Assembly: GCA_037957365.1 (NCBI GenBank)
Contig: JARHVA010000638.1
Coordinates: 3,673,001-3,737,000 of the forward strand
Source of the DNA: Torreya grandis
Taxonomy: Eukaryota; Streptophyta; Pinopsida; Cupressales; Taxaceae
Reading direction: 5' to 3'
DNA: 64,000 nucleotides
A program made the translations under genes and the position numbers. The notes under the pieces were generated by a model. That model had not been told where the DNA came from. It was given only the letters and a program-made list of their open reading frames with translations, and made no database searches. How positions within the stretch are numbered: the first letter of the stretch is position 1; every line of letters begins with the position of its first letter. Of the stretch, positions 48,445 to 61,219 are shown in pieces.

Positions 48445-51400
48445 AGTTTGTCATTGATAGGTTCCTATAGGAGTTTTCAAGAATTGAAATGTGATATATT
48501 AACTTTTCTCAAGTTATTCAGGCCATGATATATTGTTTGATATTTTTAAAGATCATGGATGTTGGTCAGGAGGTCAAGACAATGCTTTTTGCCTACCTTT
48601 CCATCTTCACTGCCTACAAATAGGAAATGTGCATCCACAGGTGGCCTTAATAGAGAGAAAGAGCCATATATAGAAGTTGAAACACGTGGAGAAACCTTTC
48701 CTTGAAGTCTTCATGTACTATATAAATAATGGTATACTTTTTTTAGGGGATAGGCTGGTAAATAAAGGTGTAAAATTCCTTGAAAATATCAAATGACCAA
48801 TTTTGGGATCATTTCCCCCAAAAATACAAAATAGATGTCCAAGGGTATTTTGGAAGGATCATATAACAAGGTTAAATTATCTTTTAAGGCATCATAATGG
48901 ATTGGTTTTGTATCCCTATCATAATAAAATACCTTGGCAAAGTGTGAAGGGTAGAAAGAAAGTGGAAAGAGGTTTTTTGAGGCCTTGAAGTTACCCTAAA
49001 AAACACTGAAATCTTGCACTAGCATCTATAGTTTTAGAAGTGTGAGTGGTATTTTGCCATCTTAAGAAGAAAATTGAACAAACTCTCATGGTTAGAATGG
49101 TTCCATTGGTTTAATAGTATGCGAATAGACATGGGAATCATTAATAAGATGCTAGGGTATGGTGTTTCAGGTTCATGGAAACATACAAGTGTCTCTCTCT
49201 ACAAGAAATGAACACTTACAACCAACTTTAAGTGACTGAGATAGACGATGACCTAAGTATGGGGTTTTGAGAATATTTTAGCCATTCAAAATAAATGAAG
49301 GTAAAATAAAATTCTATGTGGATTTTAAGTTTCAATAAAATCATCTACACATCATAAGCAACGTCTAGATCATACATATACACGTACATGTAGGATCTAA
49401 TTGGTTTCAACACAATCATTTACCTATGACTGGTCTTATGAGCATTTCAACCTCCAAAGTGATGATCTATCCAAGTTGGGTGAGTGAAAAATTTAAAACT
49501 ACTAGTAAATGATATTATAAAGTTATCATAGGACTAATTACCAATGCAAATCAACACCTACATGGTTTAATCTTCCTTAACATAGTTGAATGTGCTGACT
49601 GAGCAGACAGGGAGCAAGTAAACTGGGTTTTTGAGGTGCTTATAGTGATAATAATGAGGCAAGTGAGTCTAAAAAACACCATATGAACCTAAGGGGAGAA
49701 TATAAGGTCTTTTAACTCGTATTTAAGATCAAGGCATGCATATATACCTATAGGTGTGATGTTTTGAGGAAACATAGTCAAGAATTGGAAGGCAACCTTA
49801 TGAGTTTAAGTGTGTGAGGATTTAATGAGAGGTTGGAGGGATAAGTTGGATTTGTAATACATTAATTATGTTAATTATGGCCTAATTTATCCTTCATAAA
49901 ATGGAAAATAATCATAAATAAGATCCCAATCAAGTAAATGTAGTCCATTTTTGAAATCCTGCATAGAGTTTTTGCCTAGAAACCAGTTTTGGAACTTGAA
50001 GATTTAGAAGGTCATATGAGATGAATAGGAGATAAAATTTTGTCTAGAGGTTCATTAAGACCTATATAAACTCATAATAATTTTTTTTCCTATACAAATA
50101 GGTTAAGTTCTCTAGGTTTAGTCTCAGATTGAGGGCACTTCCTTAGGTGCACAAAACCTACAACGAGGAAGGAAGATTAAATGGTGGACCAATAGCACAT
50201 GGAACCCTTAAAGAGGGTATGATTATTTGGAATAAATATATTAAATCATATAAAACCAAATAATAATGGATGAATATTAATAGGGTTTCCCAAGCCATTA
50301 GGATTGTAAGTATGCCTAGTAAGCAAAATTAAGGCCTAGAAGACAAAAGGAAAACCATTCCCATTTATAGTATGGATTGATCATTATAACATATAGAGTC
50401 ATGTTTAATGCATCAATATATATTTTTTGAGATATTTTTAGTCAAATAAAACCATAAAAAACTCATGTTAGGCTTCAAAGTGTAAATAAGCATACTAGGC
50501 ATGGCTAGACCTATTGTCCAAATGAAGAGTCAATCACACTTATAGCATTGGATATGAGTTATAACATATTGATACATGTTCATAAGGTCATTACAGGTAT
50601 GTTAAATCTTTAAAATTGTAAATAAATCATCAATAAGGTCACTTTTGGCTCAAAAACCAACTCAAACCTACAAAGAATAAGAAAACAAGCTCAATAAGTC
50701 AAATTCAAATGCTCATATCTTTCATGAGGCCTTGCATGGATTAAAAAGGAGTTTATAGGTGTTATTAGGGTCATTTAACATCATCCTTGTGGAATTTTGT
50801 TTCAATTTGTTAAGATATTTATGAACAAAGCTCAAGAGCCAAAACAAACCTAAAACCCTTACAAACCCTCAGTTAAGACCTGATTGGAGAAATAAAGTTG
50901 GATATGCATTATAATGGAATAGTTTTATTATGAAATTTATTGGACATTGAATATAACTTACTTAGTATCTCTCCCATACTTTTTAGCTATATAGACATTG
51001 TACAAAACATATGTTTCTTGATAGTTTTGTGTATTGTGCAAGATATAGGAGGAGTCTAAAGATGAAATAAAGTTTGGAGAGAAGATTAGGAATTTTAATA
51101 ACTCCATATGGTAATTTAATTCTAATAAAAATCTAATAAATTTTCAAACAATGGCTCTCATCTCAGCCATTCAAAACTGGCATAGTGGACAAGCTAGTGA
51201 GAAGGGTGGAAAACTTCAAGTAAGCTCATTTTAAGGTTCCCCTTATGATTCTAAAGACATGAAGGGAATTTAAAATTTTAATCCACTCCCTCCCATTTAT
51301 TTTCATGATAAAATGAATCCAAATTTGAGGCTAAGTGTGCAGGGTGCATGGAAGAGGAGTTTTCTTGACAATATATGATGATAGCTCATTTTGGGATGAC

Positions 51401-52420
51401 TCCAGATGACCATGTCTTTTACCAATGCATGAAGAGGCATGTATAAAACCCTTATCCTTTATCCCTATAATCATACCTATCACTAATCAGTTTTGGGATG
51501 TTCAAATAGGTCCAAATCATGAAGGTAGGTTTTTGAGCTAGAATGAGGAGTTTTATGCCATTTTTCATGAGTTTTATGACTTGGATGGAAACATGGACTT
51601 TGTGACCTTGCATGGTTCATCCCATATCCTATTATCATGAAAAAGTAACTAATTCTCTTAGATTTACAAGTTTACTTATGAACATTTGACTTCTCTCTTC
51701 TCCTTTCTCTCTCTCTCTCAAGTTCTATAAGAACTAGCCATTTTGACCATTGTAACTTATACTCCACCTGGGTATGGCAAAGCCCTGCTCATTTGTATAC
51801 ATTTAATAAATAAGACTACTTATTTTTACCTCTTCATGACTATTTTTAGTGTGTTTTTCTTAAATTTTGGATCTTTCTTAGTCAAGACTATGGATTCCTT
51901 AGCATGTTGTCTCATTCTAGCATCCTATTTGTAGTTGGAAAGCTTCTTCTTGTAGGGCATGTGAAGTGTTCTAGGAAATGTCAAGGACTAAGTGAATTAG
52001 TATATTAATTAGTGATATTCAAGGCCTCTTTTCTAGTCCTCCTAGCTTTGCACATTCATCTATTCATCCATAACCTCATAATGTAACATTGATGTGAGAA
52101 GATGCAGATTAAAGGAGTGCATGTTTGGTTAGTCCTTTGTTCTCATGTGTAACATGATGTTGGTTAGAAGTCATCATATTATTTGGTGTATCACCTCCCT
52201 TAGAATAGTTTTATTTTATTTATCTCTCTTCTTGCCCCCCCCACCTTGCTAAAATTTTAGGTGTAGTTTCAATCCAAAGTGGTACATCAAGGGAGCTAGC
52301 CCTATCTAGAGATTCACCTCATCCTTAGGCTACCCACAAGCCTAGAGGTGTTTCCATTATGCCACTTGGATGAGAAGAGCTTAGGCATCTCCTCAAAGGG
52401 TGAAAATATAAGTGAAAATA
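48445..52420 (+). repeat. 3' long LTR (about 4.0 kb)
   Basis: Same start (AGTTTGTCATTGATAGGTTC) and end (AAGTGAAAATA) as the left copy. An alternative start at TGTGATG (48417), directly after the purine tract, cannot be excluded because the left copy does not match there. Confidence 0.75.
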
Positions 52421-55400
52421 ATACCCTTAACTTTAAGTTAATTTATTAAGCTTCCCTTCAGATGTTATTCTAGATTAAATGCCTTAACCTCCAAATTCAT
52501 CTATGATCATTTCTCAAGGAGATTTTCCATCACATAGGTTGTTCCTCATGCCACAAGCCAACCAAGTTATATTTTACATGCCTTAACAGGTAGGTATACA
52601 TTGAATTTTAATTGACTAAGGCATTATAAAAATCCATTAATATTCAATTTGGCATTGAGTGTTGCGTGTATAAAGTTATCTACTTAAATATCCCTAACGC
52701 TTGATATCATTTTTAGTCCATTGACCATCAGATCAAAGACTTCCCCCTAATAGGATAAATTAAACCCTCATCTAAAAAATCACAACCTGATAATCCTAAG
52801 GAGTTGCAAAAATAATTTATTCAATGATATTTAACAAAAAAATGTCTTCTATTCATAACAAACATAACCACCCAACCACTACTCCCCTATGACCAAACCC
52901 TCTTCTAATGTGTGCAATGTCAATACCCCACCTAAGACTCTTATCATGAAAATGTCCCCAAAAAAATATGTTTCTTAATTTTATTAACCTCAAGTGAGAT
53001 GTTTTCCCACTAGGATATCCTACACAAGTGGATTGTTCTCTAGGTGGTCACACAACCTACCTTATCTTGGTGGTGACTATCCTTGAGAGGACAATGTAGC
53101 TAAATGCTACCCATATTGCTTGGGAATTTTATTTTACCAAACCAACATAATAGTTTTTAATATCTTAAATATATTTGATATGGAAAGGGAAAACTCATTA
53201 TGGATTATGTTTCCCAAGGATTGTCTTATCTAAGAATGTTTGATGTCTCATAGAGTTCTCTCATGAATTCTTTGTGTGAATTGTCTATCAACAATTAGGA
53301 TATTTATATTTTTTATCTTCAAGAAGTTAAAATCTTAGGGTTTTTTCCTAAAAAATATTTTGAAATGTATTTGATTTGACTCTACTCAAATATCCACCCC
53401 ACATGTGTATGGATGTGGTAGTGGCAGTATCTTGATTTCTTATTGAAAATTTGGCCTATCAAGGCCAAATTCCAACCTATAAACTAATTTTTTTTTCATG
53501 TCCTAGTTGTCCCAGACCTTATGTGATGTACTTGATTATCATAGTGATTATTCCCTCTCAAGTTAAGGGGTTGGGTTTCAATGTCTTGTCATGGTCATGT
53601 CTCAGTTTCAACTTGTGATGACTTTCCTCATGGTATATTTGGTATATTCAAGCTATGTGTATGTATATAATATTTAAAAGGTGGTGAAGAGAAATAAATT
53701 CCTCATGAATAAATTTTAATAAGCTATAACATATTCTCTATGACATTTAGTGATAATTCTCTTTGTGAAGTTGTGTATATTGCCTAGAAAGAGAGGTTTT
53801 GGGTATTTAACTGAAACATTTTGAGTAAAAAATACACTAGAGAATCAATAAAATCTATAAACACCTTCATATTCATAAATTTTATTTAATTCAAATGTTT
53901 CATGCTTTGGAAATATCTTCTTTTCAAGTCTAAAGCGTAGTTTTTCTCTTCAATGAGCTCTCACGTGTCAAATATGCCCTCATTTTGATCTTAAAAGACT
54001 TTTTACTTGTGTTAATATGATAAAAAAATCATGATATTCCTCAAGTTTCCCTAAATTGGTGGTTTAAAGCTTTGATTTTGAATAAAATGTAAGATGAATG
54101 CCTTTTCATGTGTTTTCATGCAGGAGTATGGATTTGTATGAACTTTTCAATATAGAAGAGATCATGAAATTGAAGTTGGAGTAATGATAGGTGATTTAGA
54201 GAATATTCATAGTAAAATTATCTCAAATAAACTCAAAACTGATCCACAAGCACTACCTAGCTTCTTTGCACTTCAAGAAAGCCCTTCAGGTTTGTAGATG
54301 GTATGGCCATGAGAGATAAAATCAATATTTAGAATTTTGGGAAGAGGAAGGGATCTAAGAGATCTTCCATATTTGGGAATTTATTATTATTATGGCTCTC
54401 TCCCATTTATTATTAATCCTATATAAGTTAAGGTGCTCACTATGGCTTCTTGATTCAGGCAAACAATCAGTTTTCTGATTTTTCTCCTCTTCTGATCATC
54501 ATGATAGAAAAATGGAAGTTTGTGGATCTTATTAGGAGTATGAACCAAATTTCCTTGAAATTATTAAATTTTTTTCCACATGTGTGATGTAACATGTATA
54601 TCAAGAAGACATACATTACTAATATGCAGTCTGCAAGCAAATAAAGGAAGATTGTACAGTTCATGACGCATCCAAGAATATCAAGATTTGATGGAATTTT
54701 TATTACAAGGTTTCATTTATGTCCTCAAGGTCACTCAAATTATTATGGAATCAATCATAATAAATCATACTCAAACCTCCTCACAATCATTGTTTAACAA
54801 AGGTTAAGTAAACTTAACATTTATTAAGGTATTTGATGATTCCTAGCTTTCCATTTTGACAATGTATACTAGCTCAAAAGCCTCCAAAATGATATATCTT
54901 ATTGGTATATATGCCTAATATTACCTAATGGTATTCATGTCTATATTTATAGTGGATTAATGTTATTTTCACCTCCCTCATGTGTCATCCCATTTCATTG
55001 ACTTTCACACTATCATTCATCACTATTGCAAGCTTTCCACTCCATTTGTATTCTCATTCTCCATGATCCATTGTCATCATACCACTTTTCATCCAATTTC
55101 ACCTCATTCATCCACTATTTTGAGGAGTCAAGATTTTTTAAACCATAATTTATATGAAATAAGGTATATAAACCCTAAAACCCTGCTTAAGAGCTTAAAT
55201 ATCATCTACAACCAAGGTCATAGAACATCTAAAATATCTTGTGAAGGTCAATTTCAAGGAAAGTCTATGGGTTGAGGTATCTAAAGTAAGGTTTTCACTC
55301 TAAATAAATTTTAATAACATAATATTCATGATTTTTATCTCCTCAATATCCTCTATTTCCCAATCTTTGTCTCAGTTCGTACAAGAAACACATAAATCTC

Positions 55401-56774
55401 CACCTATAACCATGCTAAGAATAGGTGAGATAAAAGATGCAAACAAGGAGAAGCTTGGGTGTTTAAAGGGATATTTGAGATAATAAATTAATTAAATGAA
55501 ATTAAAAATCATTAGAGTGACTATTTTGAGGTCCGATAGTGTCAATCTCAAGACCTAAATCTTGGACACAATCCATACAAGTATCAACTTCTCATGCATA
55601 GTCAGACCTATAAAGAGGGAAAACCTATTTTTTAAAGGGTATAATAATGAATGAGAGGTTAAAAGTGTTTTAAAGTAATGAATATAATAATTTCCTCAAA
55701 TTCATACCATAATTATGGATAAAACATATATTGCGACATATTTTCATGTGAATCTTCACCTACAATAGTGTTTCAAGAATCTTGAAGTATGCCAACACTA
55801 TATCAAATCAATACTAAGAGGAAGGTGTTGTTATGCCTTTAAGTTCAATGAATTATATACACAATGTTGAGAGTAACTTAATATGGTGTTTAATTAAAAA
55901 AATAAGCTCCAATTTATAAGGGAACATAACCATTCATCTCATAAAAGAGCATCTACAACCTTGCCAAGTTAAATCTATCTCCAAGTCGTAAATTGGATGG
56001 CAGCAGAGTAGTTTATGGACGAGTCCTATGATCAAATGGAGGATTCATAAGGATAATGAAATTAGGAATAGGTAAATGTATGGATAATAATTCTCCAATA
56101 TTTTTTTACTCCAAGGTCAACTTTGAAATGGCCACACACAACCATACTAGGATAAATTATATGGACATATCCACATACACTAGATAGTTGTAATTCAAGA
56201 TAAATTTCAATAAAAGAGGAAACTTGTGAAGTAATATATGAATTAAAATTATAAATTGATATATTTATAGCTTAAATAATATCAAAACCTTTGCTAAAAT
56301 TCTACAAACTCATGAAAGTGAAGGTACATGGTCCTGTGTACTGAATCAAGACTATGAGAACCTAAGAACACCCTTGAAGAACTAATGTACCAAAGGAAGA
56401 GATGAGAGTAAGGTTAAAAATGAATTTAGAGGTCTCAAAGTAATAATTTATCGTGTAATTGATATCAATCACTACCAATTCCATAATTAACACCTCCAAC
56501 ACTGTTGGTAGAGGTAGTTAGATTAAGGGAACTAAGGAGATATAATGTGGTGATAGGTTGCATAGGACTAAAGAGTGACCAATGAAGGATAAATAATATT
56601 TCAAGAAGGTTTATATAAAATTTAAAAATCCTTATTTATTCTCTCATTCCATAGTGACAAGTTGAAAAGAAGAAAACTCAGTCATGAACCTATGAAACAT
56701 GAAAAATCATGTAACACACTGGTTAGTTTTAAGAGAAATGAGTTTTAAGGTCTATATAAGCATGATTTAGCTAA
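52421..56774. other. No gene recognised
   Basis: AT-rich, repeat-like prose similar in composition to the long LTRs but not matching them. It is continuous with 61415 onward once the copia insertion is removed. The 54982-55275 (+) open frame is His/Ser-rich and without motif. Continuation of the gypsy gag interrupted at 40412 was looked for near 52421 and is not convincing. Confidence 0.5.
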
Positions 56775-56779
56775 TAAAA

Positions 56780-57682
56780 TGTTGGGAGAGGGGGGTGGAG
56801 GAAAATCCAAGAACAAACACACCTGTTCTAATTCCACCCGTTAGGATCTTGCTCCTCAGAAAGAGCACAGTATGATTACCAAATATAAGCAATTGAATAT
56901 GCGAAAATAACCAGAAACACAAGTAACTAGAATTCACCAATAGCACAGAATATGAGAGACAATACACTATCTTGTATTAACACTATACAGAAAAGAATAC
57001 ATCAAAGAGCCGCCACACTCTTTCACCTTACAGAGATTCGCCACACCTCAAGTGTACAGTAATTCTTCTCACACACACTCTCCTACACAAAAAACGGTCC
57101 CAACAACCAACTCACACACAGAATTGGTGTTCACCTCACCAACCAGTCAGTAATAACCCTGCCGGTACACCAAGCACTCTATAGCACTTCAAGCTGATCT
57201 CTCATGAACCTGCAACCTGCAATTCAAAGACCAAACTTACATGTAGATCCCCAATGAGCTTGCAACAACCTGCAACTCACAGATCTTACAACTAGAAGGA
57301 ACTCTTCCTTTCTATCTCATGCCTTAAACAATACATGCCAATGGGTCTATAAATAGATCCCTAACTCAAACACTAACTTAGACTCTTAATTTAGACAATT
57401 ATCCTCGCAGCCCAAGACTCTGGCTGGTCTTAACATGCAAACTCATCGTTCACTTAACTAACTGTCCGTGAAACGAACACTTCGGGAACACATAGGCGAC
57501 CGACGCCGGTCACTGCTAGTCTGGTTCTGCCAACGTCAGCCGACTTCCTGCCGTCACCGGTGGCCTTTTGCACTGGACTCTGCCGACGTCGGTCCTGCTG
57601 CCGACGTCGGTTCCTGTAGAACTCAGCAACCATCTGTTCCTCAGTTTGCAAAGGTTGAAGCTTTTAGCTCCACAACCTAACA
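56780..57682 (-). repeat. 3' LTR (left) of the young copia element
   Basis: 903 bp. Near its right end it carries palindromic CCGACGTCGG at 57583-57592 and 57601-57610, and degenerate relatives from 57497. Open frames on both strands across here are chance products of the high GC. Confidence 0.95.
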
Positions 57683-57694
57683 ATCTCCCACTTG
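57683..57694 (-). other. Polypurine tract
   Basis: The minus strand reads AAGTGGGAGAT directly before the 3' LTR, the same as in the older copia element. Confidence 0.88.
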
Positions 57695-58783
57695 GAGATA
57701 AACAGCTGCAACCTGTACCTGTACCTGTACACCGTCTAGTTTGTTTCCTTGGCTTTGTATCCCTCCTCAAGATCACTCTTGAAGACCAACCACCACAAAA
57801 TCCATGGTGCAAAATATGTCATCCAAATTACCTGCCACATCCGCATCTACAACCATGTAGAAAAAGAACTTGACCCTGCATAGCATGTGCACTTGCTGCT
57901 GGTCCCACTGAACTGCCCTTCAGTATTACTCTCCTGGATTGACTCCAAACTTGTGACAACTCCCACTGCTTGGGAAAACTCAGGTTTAGTACATACCATG
58001 CACTCAACCTCATTATGTGAATCAAGACACCTATTCTATGAACTGTCTAACCATCGGCGTGCTAACCGGCTTCACACAATCATCTTGAAACAAAGTCAAC
58101 AAGACCTCCATGTCTCTAGAACACACTCATGCCAAAGAATCTTGCTGCTCCCAGATTCTCCATGACATACACCTGAACTAGCTTTACCTTTAGTTCAACA
58201 ATACCTGTATATATAACCCCTACAACAAGCACATCATACAGAAAATAGGATAATGTAGCTAATATTATCCAGCCTGGTAAAGAGAAACACAATGATCAAA
58301 CCTCCATTGCCCTGTAGCTAAAACAAGATCATATACCCTGATCTTCCATCTCACATATCCATTTCCGCTCTTCTTCATCCTCAACATCCATTCGTCTCTC
58401 AGTGCTTACTTCCAGCTGGCGACACTACCCAAAACACCTGTTTGGTTCTCCTCCAAGGAATCACATCCTCATCCATGCCAAGCTCCCACTGTTTCCTGGA
58501 TCTACCTGTTCTGCTTCTTCAATAACTTCCTGGTCCTATGCCATAAGTGAGCAACAAGTAGTGTAAAGAAGGGAAATGACAAATTTAAGAACTTACTTAC
58601 ACCTTCAGTCCTCCATATGGGTGCTTGAGACTCCATGACAACTCGCTGTCCACCCAAAATTCATCTCAGTAACCGATGCCGGTCACATCTCAGTCTACAG
58701 CCGATCGATGTCGATTCCCTGCGACTGCCTCCCTGCCGACGTCGATTTCCCTTGGCCGACGCCGATTTCTTTTCTGCCCTGAG
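57695..58783. other. Interior of the young copia element without pol domains
   Basis: About 1.1 kb between the gag-protease stop and the polypurine tract. No RT or RNase H motif on the minus strand (no YVDD, no ALSTxEAEY). Open frames at 57887-58165 (+), 57812-57516 (-) and others have no motif. This is the deleted pol region plus 3' untranslated sequence. Confidence 0.7.
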
Positions 58784-58870
58784 TCACCGACATCGGGCTA
58801 CACATAGCCGACGTCGGTCCCTGTCTGGACACCGACGCCGGTTTTCCTGCCGACGTCGGTCTCTGTGTTT
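58640..58870. repeat. CCGACGTCGG-like cluster overlapping the end of the gag frame
   Basis: Perfect palindromes at 58808-58817 and 58850-58859, plus variants such as CCGACGTCGA, CCGACGCCGA and CCGACGCCGG from about 58668 on. The same family is found in the U3 of both LTRs. Read on the minus strand, those inside the frame give the Asp-Arg-Arg-Arg tail. Confidence 0.8.
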
Positions 58871-60397
58871 TTCTTGTGAGACCTGACTTTTTCCCGTGAG
58901 CTCTTTTTGGATCAAAACCTTGTCCAAATCACCCTTGCTCTGCTCAGAATTCCTCTGCACCTTATGCTGAACTCTGTCTGTCACTTTCTCCTTGAAAACC
59001 AAGGCTTTCCCGTTCTTGTCACTAACATCGGATTCCTCAAGAAACCTTACCTTCTTCTTCTGCATACAGAAACCACGATCCATGCCTTCCAAATCCGAAA
59101 GCATATTCTTTGACTCAAGAACAAGCATCTCCTTCTTATCTATGTGACCAAGCCTATCAAGCCACATCTCTGAATCTACAGCTGAAGTGGATAACCCAAA
59201 AAGAGAATCAGTAAAACAAGTAGATAGATAAAGCGTACCTACTTTCTTACCTCTAGCTACAACAAGTGTACCCTTGGTAACCTTCCAAGAGTCCGCTGTG
59301 AGAGTTACTGTGCAACCCTCTTCACCCAAACTTCTAACAGAAATCAGATTCCGCTTCAGAACTGGGACATGCATGACCTCTTTTAACACCCATGTGTCAC
59401 TTGTCTGCAATTTCAGCTTCACTTTGCCTTTGCCAACAATCTGACAAGGCTTACCATCCCCTACACAAATTTCTCCAAAGTCTCCCTGGACATACTCATG
59501 AAAAAATTCCCTATGTGGGGATGCATGAAAAGAGGCACCAGAATCTAATACCCAAGATTCTACTTTATCCAGAGAACATACCAGAGCATCCTTTGCAACG
59601 TAACCCGCAACATCTGCTTCTTCGACATGTCCTTCATGGTGATCTTCACCCGATCTGCAATCTCTCTTTAAGTGCCCTTGCTTTCCACACTTCCAGCAGG
59701 TTATTCTGCCATACCTGGACTTGGATCTTTTGCCTATCTTCGACCTTGATCTCCCACGCTCTGTCTTCTCTCTTGGCCTTCCTCTTCCTTCAACACTCAA
59801 AGCATCTCTAGATGATTCACCTGTGCTTTTCCTGTGTATCTCTTCATTCAAGATCACACTCACAACATCATCCACTTTTAAGACTTTTGAAGGAGACACA
59901 GTATTAGAAACTGCCATTACCAAACCTTCCCAACTTTCAGGTAATGAACACAAGATTAAGAGAGCTCTAAGTTCATCATCAAATACAATATTCACTAAAC
60001 TTAACTGGTTTACCAAACCATGGAAATCACTAAGATGGCTATGAACAGATCCACCTTCCAACATTTGCAAATTAAATAAACGCTTCATAAGAAATACCTT
60101 ATTAGAAGCCGAGGGTTTTTCATACAAATTTGCCAAAGATTTCATCAACTCCACCGTTGTCTTACACTGTGATAAGCTGGAAATCACAGATGAATCAAGA
60201 CTCAATCTAACAGATCCCAGAGCCTTCCGATCAAGAACCTCCCATTTTTCATCTTTCATATCCAAGGGTTTGCTAGCAACCCCACCCAACGGTAAGTACA
60301 AATCTTTCTGATACAGATAGTCCTCAATCTGCATCCTCCATAATTGGTAGTTCTTGCCATTAAACTTTTCCATTCGTAGTTGACTGTTTTTTGCCAT
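58784..60397 (-). CDS. copia Gag-protease protein, intact, integrase truncated
   Basis: 537 codons, uninterrupted, starting MAKNSQLRMEKFNGKNYQLW 110 bases downstream of the 5' LTR; the start is supported by the older copia copy. Residues 1-190 are the copia gag core (MEDYLYQK-type and LYEKPSASNK motifs). A basic linker follows, then a zinc knuckle at 234-247 with C234, C237, H242 and C247. The protease has Asp-Ser-Gly-Ala-Ser at 285-289, then an SWKVTKG..VV.RGKKVGTLYLS segment (370-392) and a truncated pre-integrase finger (RLGH at 415-418). The finger lacks its first His, and only one Cys (RGFCMQKKK) remains of the CxxC. From about 455 the tail is unlike copia and ends in Arg-rich repeats encoded by CCGACGTCGG copies. 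Gag and protease would act in cytoplasmic particles; reverse transcriptase and integrase must come from elsewhere. Confidence 0.9.
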   Translation of the reverse strand: MAKNSQLRMEKFNGKNYQLWRMQIEDYLYQKDLYLPLGGVASKPLDMKDEKWEVLDRKALGSVRLSLDSSVISSLSQCKTTVELMKSLANLYEKPSASNKVFLMKRLFNLQMLEGGSVHSHLSDFHGLVNQLSLVNIVFDDELRALLILCSLPESWEGLVMAVSNTVSPSKVLKVDDVVSVILNEEIHRKSTGESSRDALSVEGRGRPREKTERGRSRSKIGKRSKSRYGRITCWKCGKQGHLKRDCRSGEDHHEGHVEEADVAGYVAKDALVCSLDKVESWVLDSGASFHASPHREFFHEYVQGDFGEICVGDGKPCQIVGKGKVKLKLQTSDTWVLKEVMHVPVLKRNLISVRSLGEEGCTVTLTADSWKVTKGTLVVARGKKVGTLYLSTCFTDSLFGLSTSAVDSEMWLDRLGHIDKKEMLVLESKNMLSDLEGMDRGFCMQKKKVRFLEESDVSDKNGKALVFKEKVTDRVQHKVQRNSEQSKGDLDKVLIQKELTGKSQVSQEKHRDRRRQENRRRCPDRDRRRLCVARCR

Positions 60398-60492
60398 TGC
60401 TCAACTCCCACTCAAATAGAAACCCTGTGAGTAACCTGTAATCAAAACACACTACCCAGATCTACACCAATCTGTTAGTATCCTAACCAAAA

Positions 60493-60504
60493 GCTCTGAT
60501 ACCA
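60493..60504 (-). other. Primer binding site, initiator Met tRNA
   Basis: The minus strand reads TGGTATCAGAGC, an exact match to the plant consensus, two bases from the LTR. Confidence 0.95.
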
Positions 60505-61074
60505 CTTGTTGGGAGAGGGGGGTGGAGGAAAATCCAAGAACAAACACACCTATTCTAATTCCACCCGTTAGGATCTTGCTCCTCAGAAAGAGCACAGTAT
60601 GATTACCAAATATAAGCAATTGAATATGCGGAAATAACCAGAAACACAAGTAACTAAAATTTACCAATAGCACAGAATATGAGAGACAATACACTATCTT
60701 GTATTAACACTATACAGAAAATAATACATCAAAGAGCCGCCACACTCTTTCACCTTACAGAGATTCGCCACACCTCAAGTGTACAGTAATTCTTCTCACA
60801 CACACTCTCCTACACAAAAAACGATCCCAACAACCAACTCACACACAGAATTGGTGTTCACCTCACCAACCAGTCAGTAATAACCCTGCCGGTACACCAA
60901 GCACTCTATAGCACTTCAAGCTGATCTCTCATGAACCTGCAACCTGCAATTCAAAGACCAAACTTACATGTAGATCCCCAATGAGCTTGTAACAACCTGC
61001 AACTCACAGATCTTACAACTAGAAGGAACTCTTCCTTTCTATCTCATGCCTTAAACAATACATGCCAATGGGTC

Positions 61075-61085
61075 TATAAATATAT
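61075..61085 (-). promoter_or_regulatory. Putative TATA box of the 5' LTR
   Basis: The minus strand reads ATATATTTATA. It lies about 150-270 bp downstream of the GC-rich palindromes and about 560 bp before the end of the LTR, a reasonable place for the U3/R boundary. The left LTR has one change here (ATAGAT for ATATAT). No experimental support. Confidence 0.4.
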
Positions 61086-61219
61086 CCCTAACTCAAACAC
61101 TAACTTAGACTCTTAATTTAGACAATTATCCTCGCAGCCCAAGACTCTGGCTGGTCTTAACATGCAAACTCATCGTTCACTTAACTAACTGTCCATGAAA
61201 TGAACACTTCGGGAACACA

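Larger units (their letters stand above)
40413..52420 (+). mobile_element. LARD-like giant-LTR retrotransposon derivative
   Basis: Two colinear direct repeats, 40413-44390 and 48445-52420, are each close to 3.98 kb, with an offset constant within a few bases (8030-8033) along their length. They flank a 4.05-kb interior with no RT, integrase or protease. This size layout is that of large retrotransposon derivatives (LARDs: very long LTRs, short interior). A candidate primer site follows the left LTR (44396-44413) and a candidate purine tract precedes the right one (48404-48416). The orientation is therefore plus, in agreement with the internal reading frame. It sits in the gag of the minus-strand gypsy element. 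No confident target duplication; AATAA is possible. Confidence 0.75.

Noticed and set aside
52421..52620. Continuation of the gypsy gag to the right of the LARD
   Set aside because: A weak EGKLNKL-like match on the minus strand is too short and too interrupted by stops to claim.
56767..56967. Minus-strand frames at 56767-56967 and 60452-60694 sharing MYCLSYSVLLVN
   Set aside because: These are the two copies of the LTR terminus, not a gene pair.
57454..58165. Several overlapping frames in the left LTR and interior of the young copia element
   Set aside because: Products of high GC content and CCGACGTCGG repeats; no domain; overlap LTR sequence.
58635..60044. Plus-strand frames opposite the gag-protease gene
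   Set aside because: Antisense shadows of a well-identified minus-strand gene.
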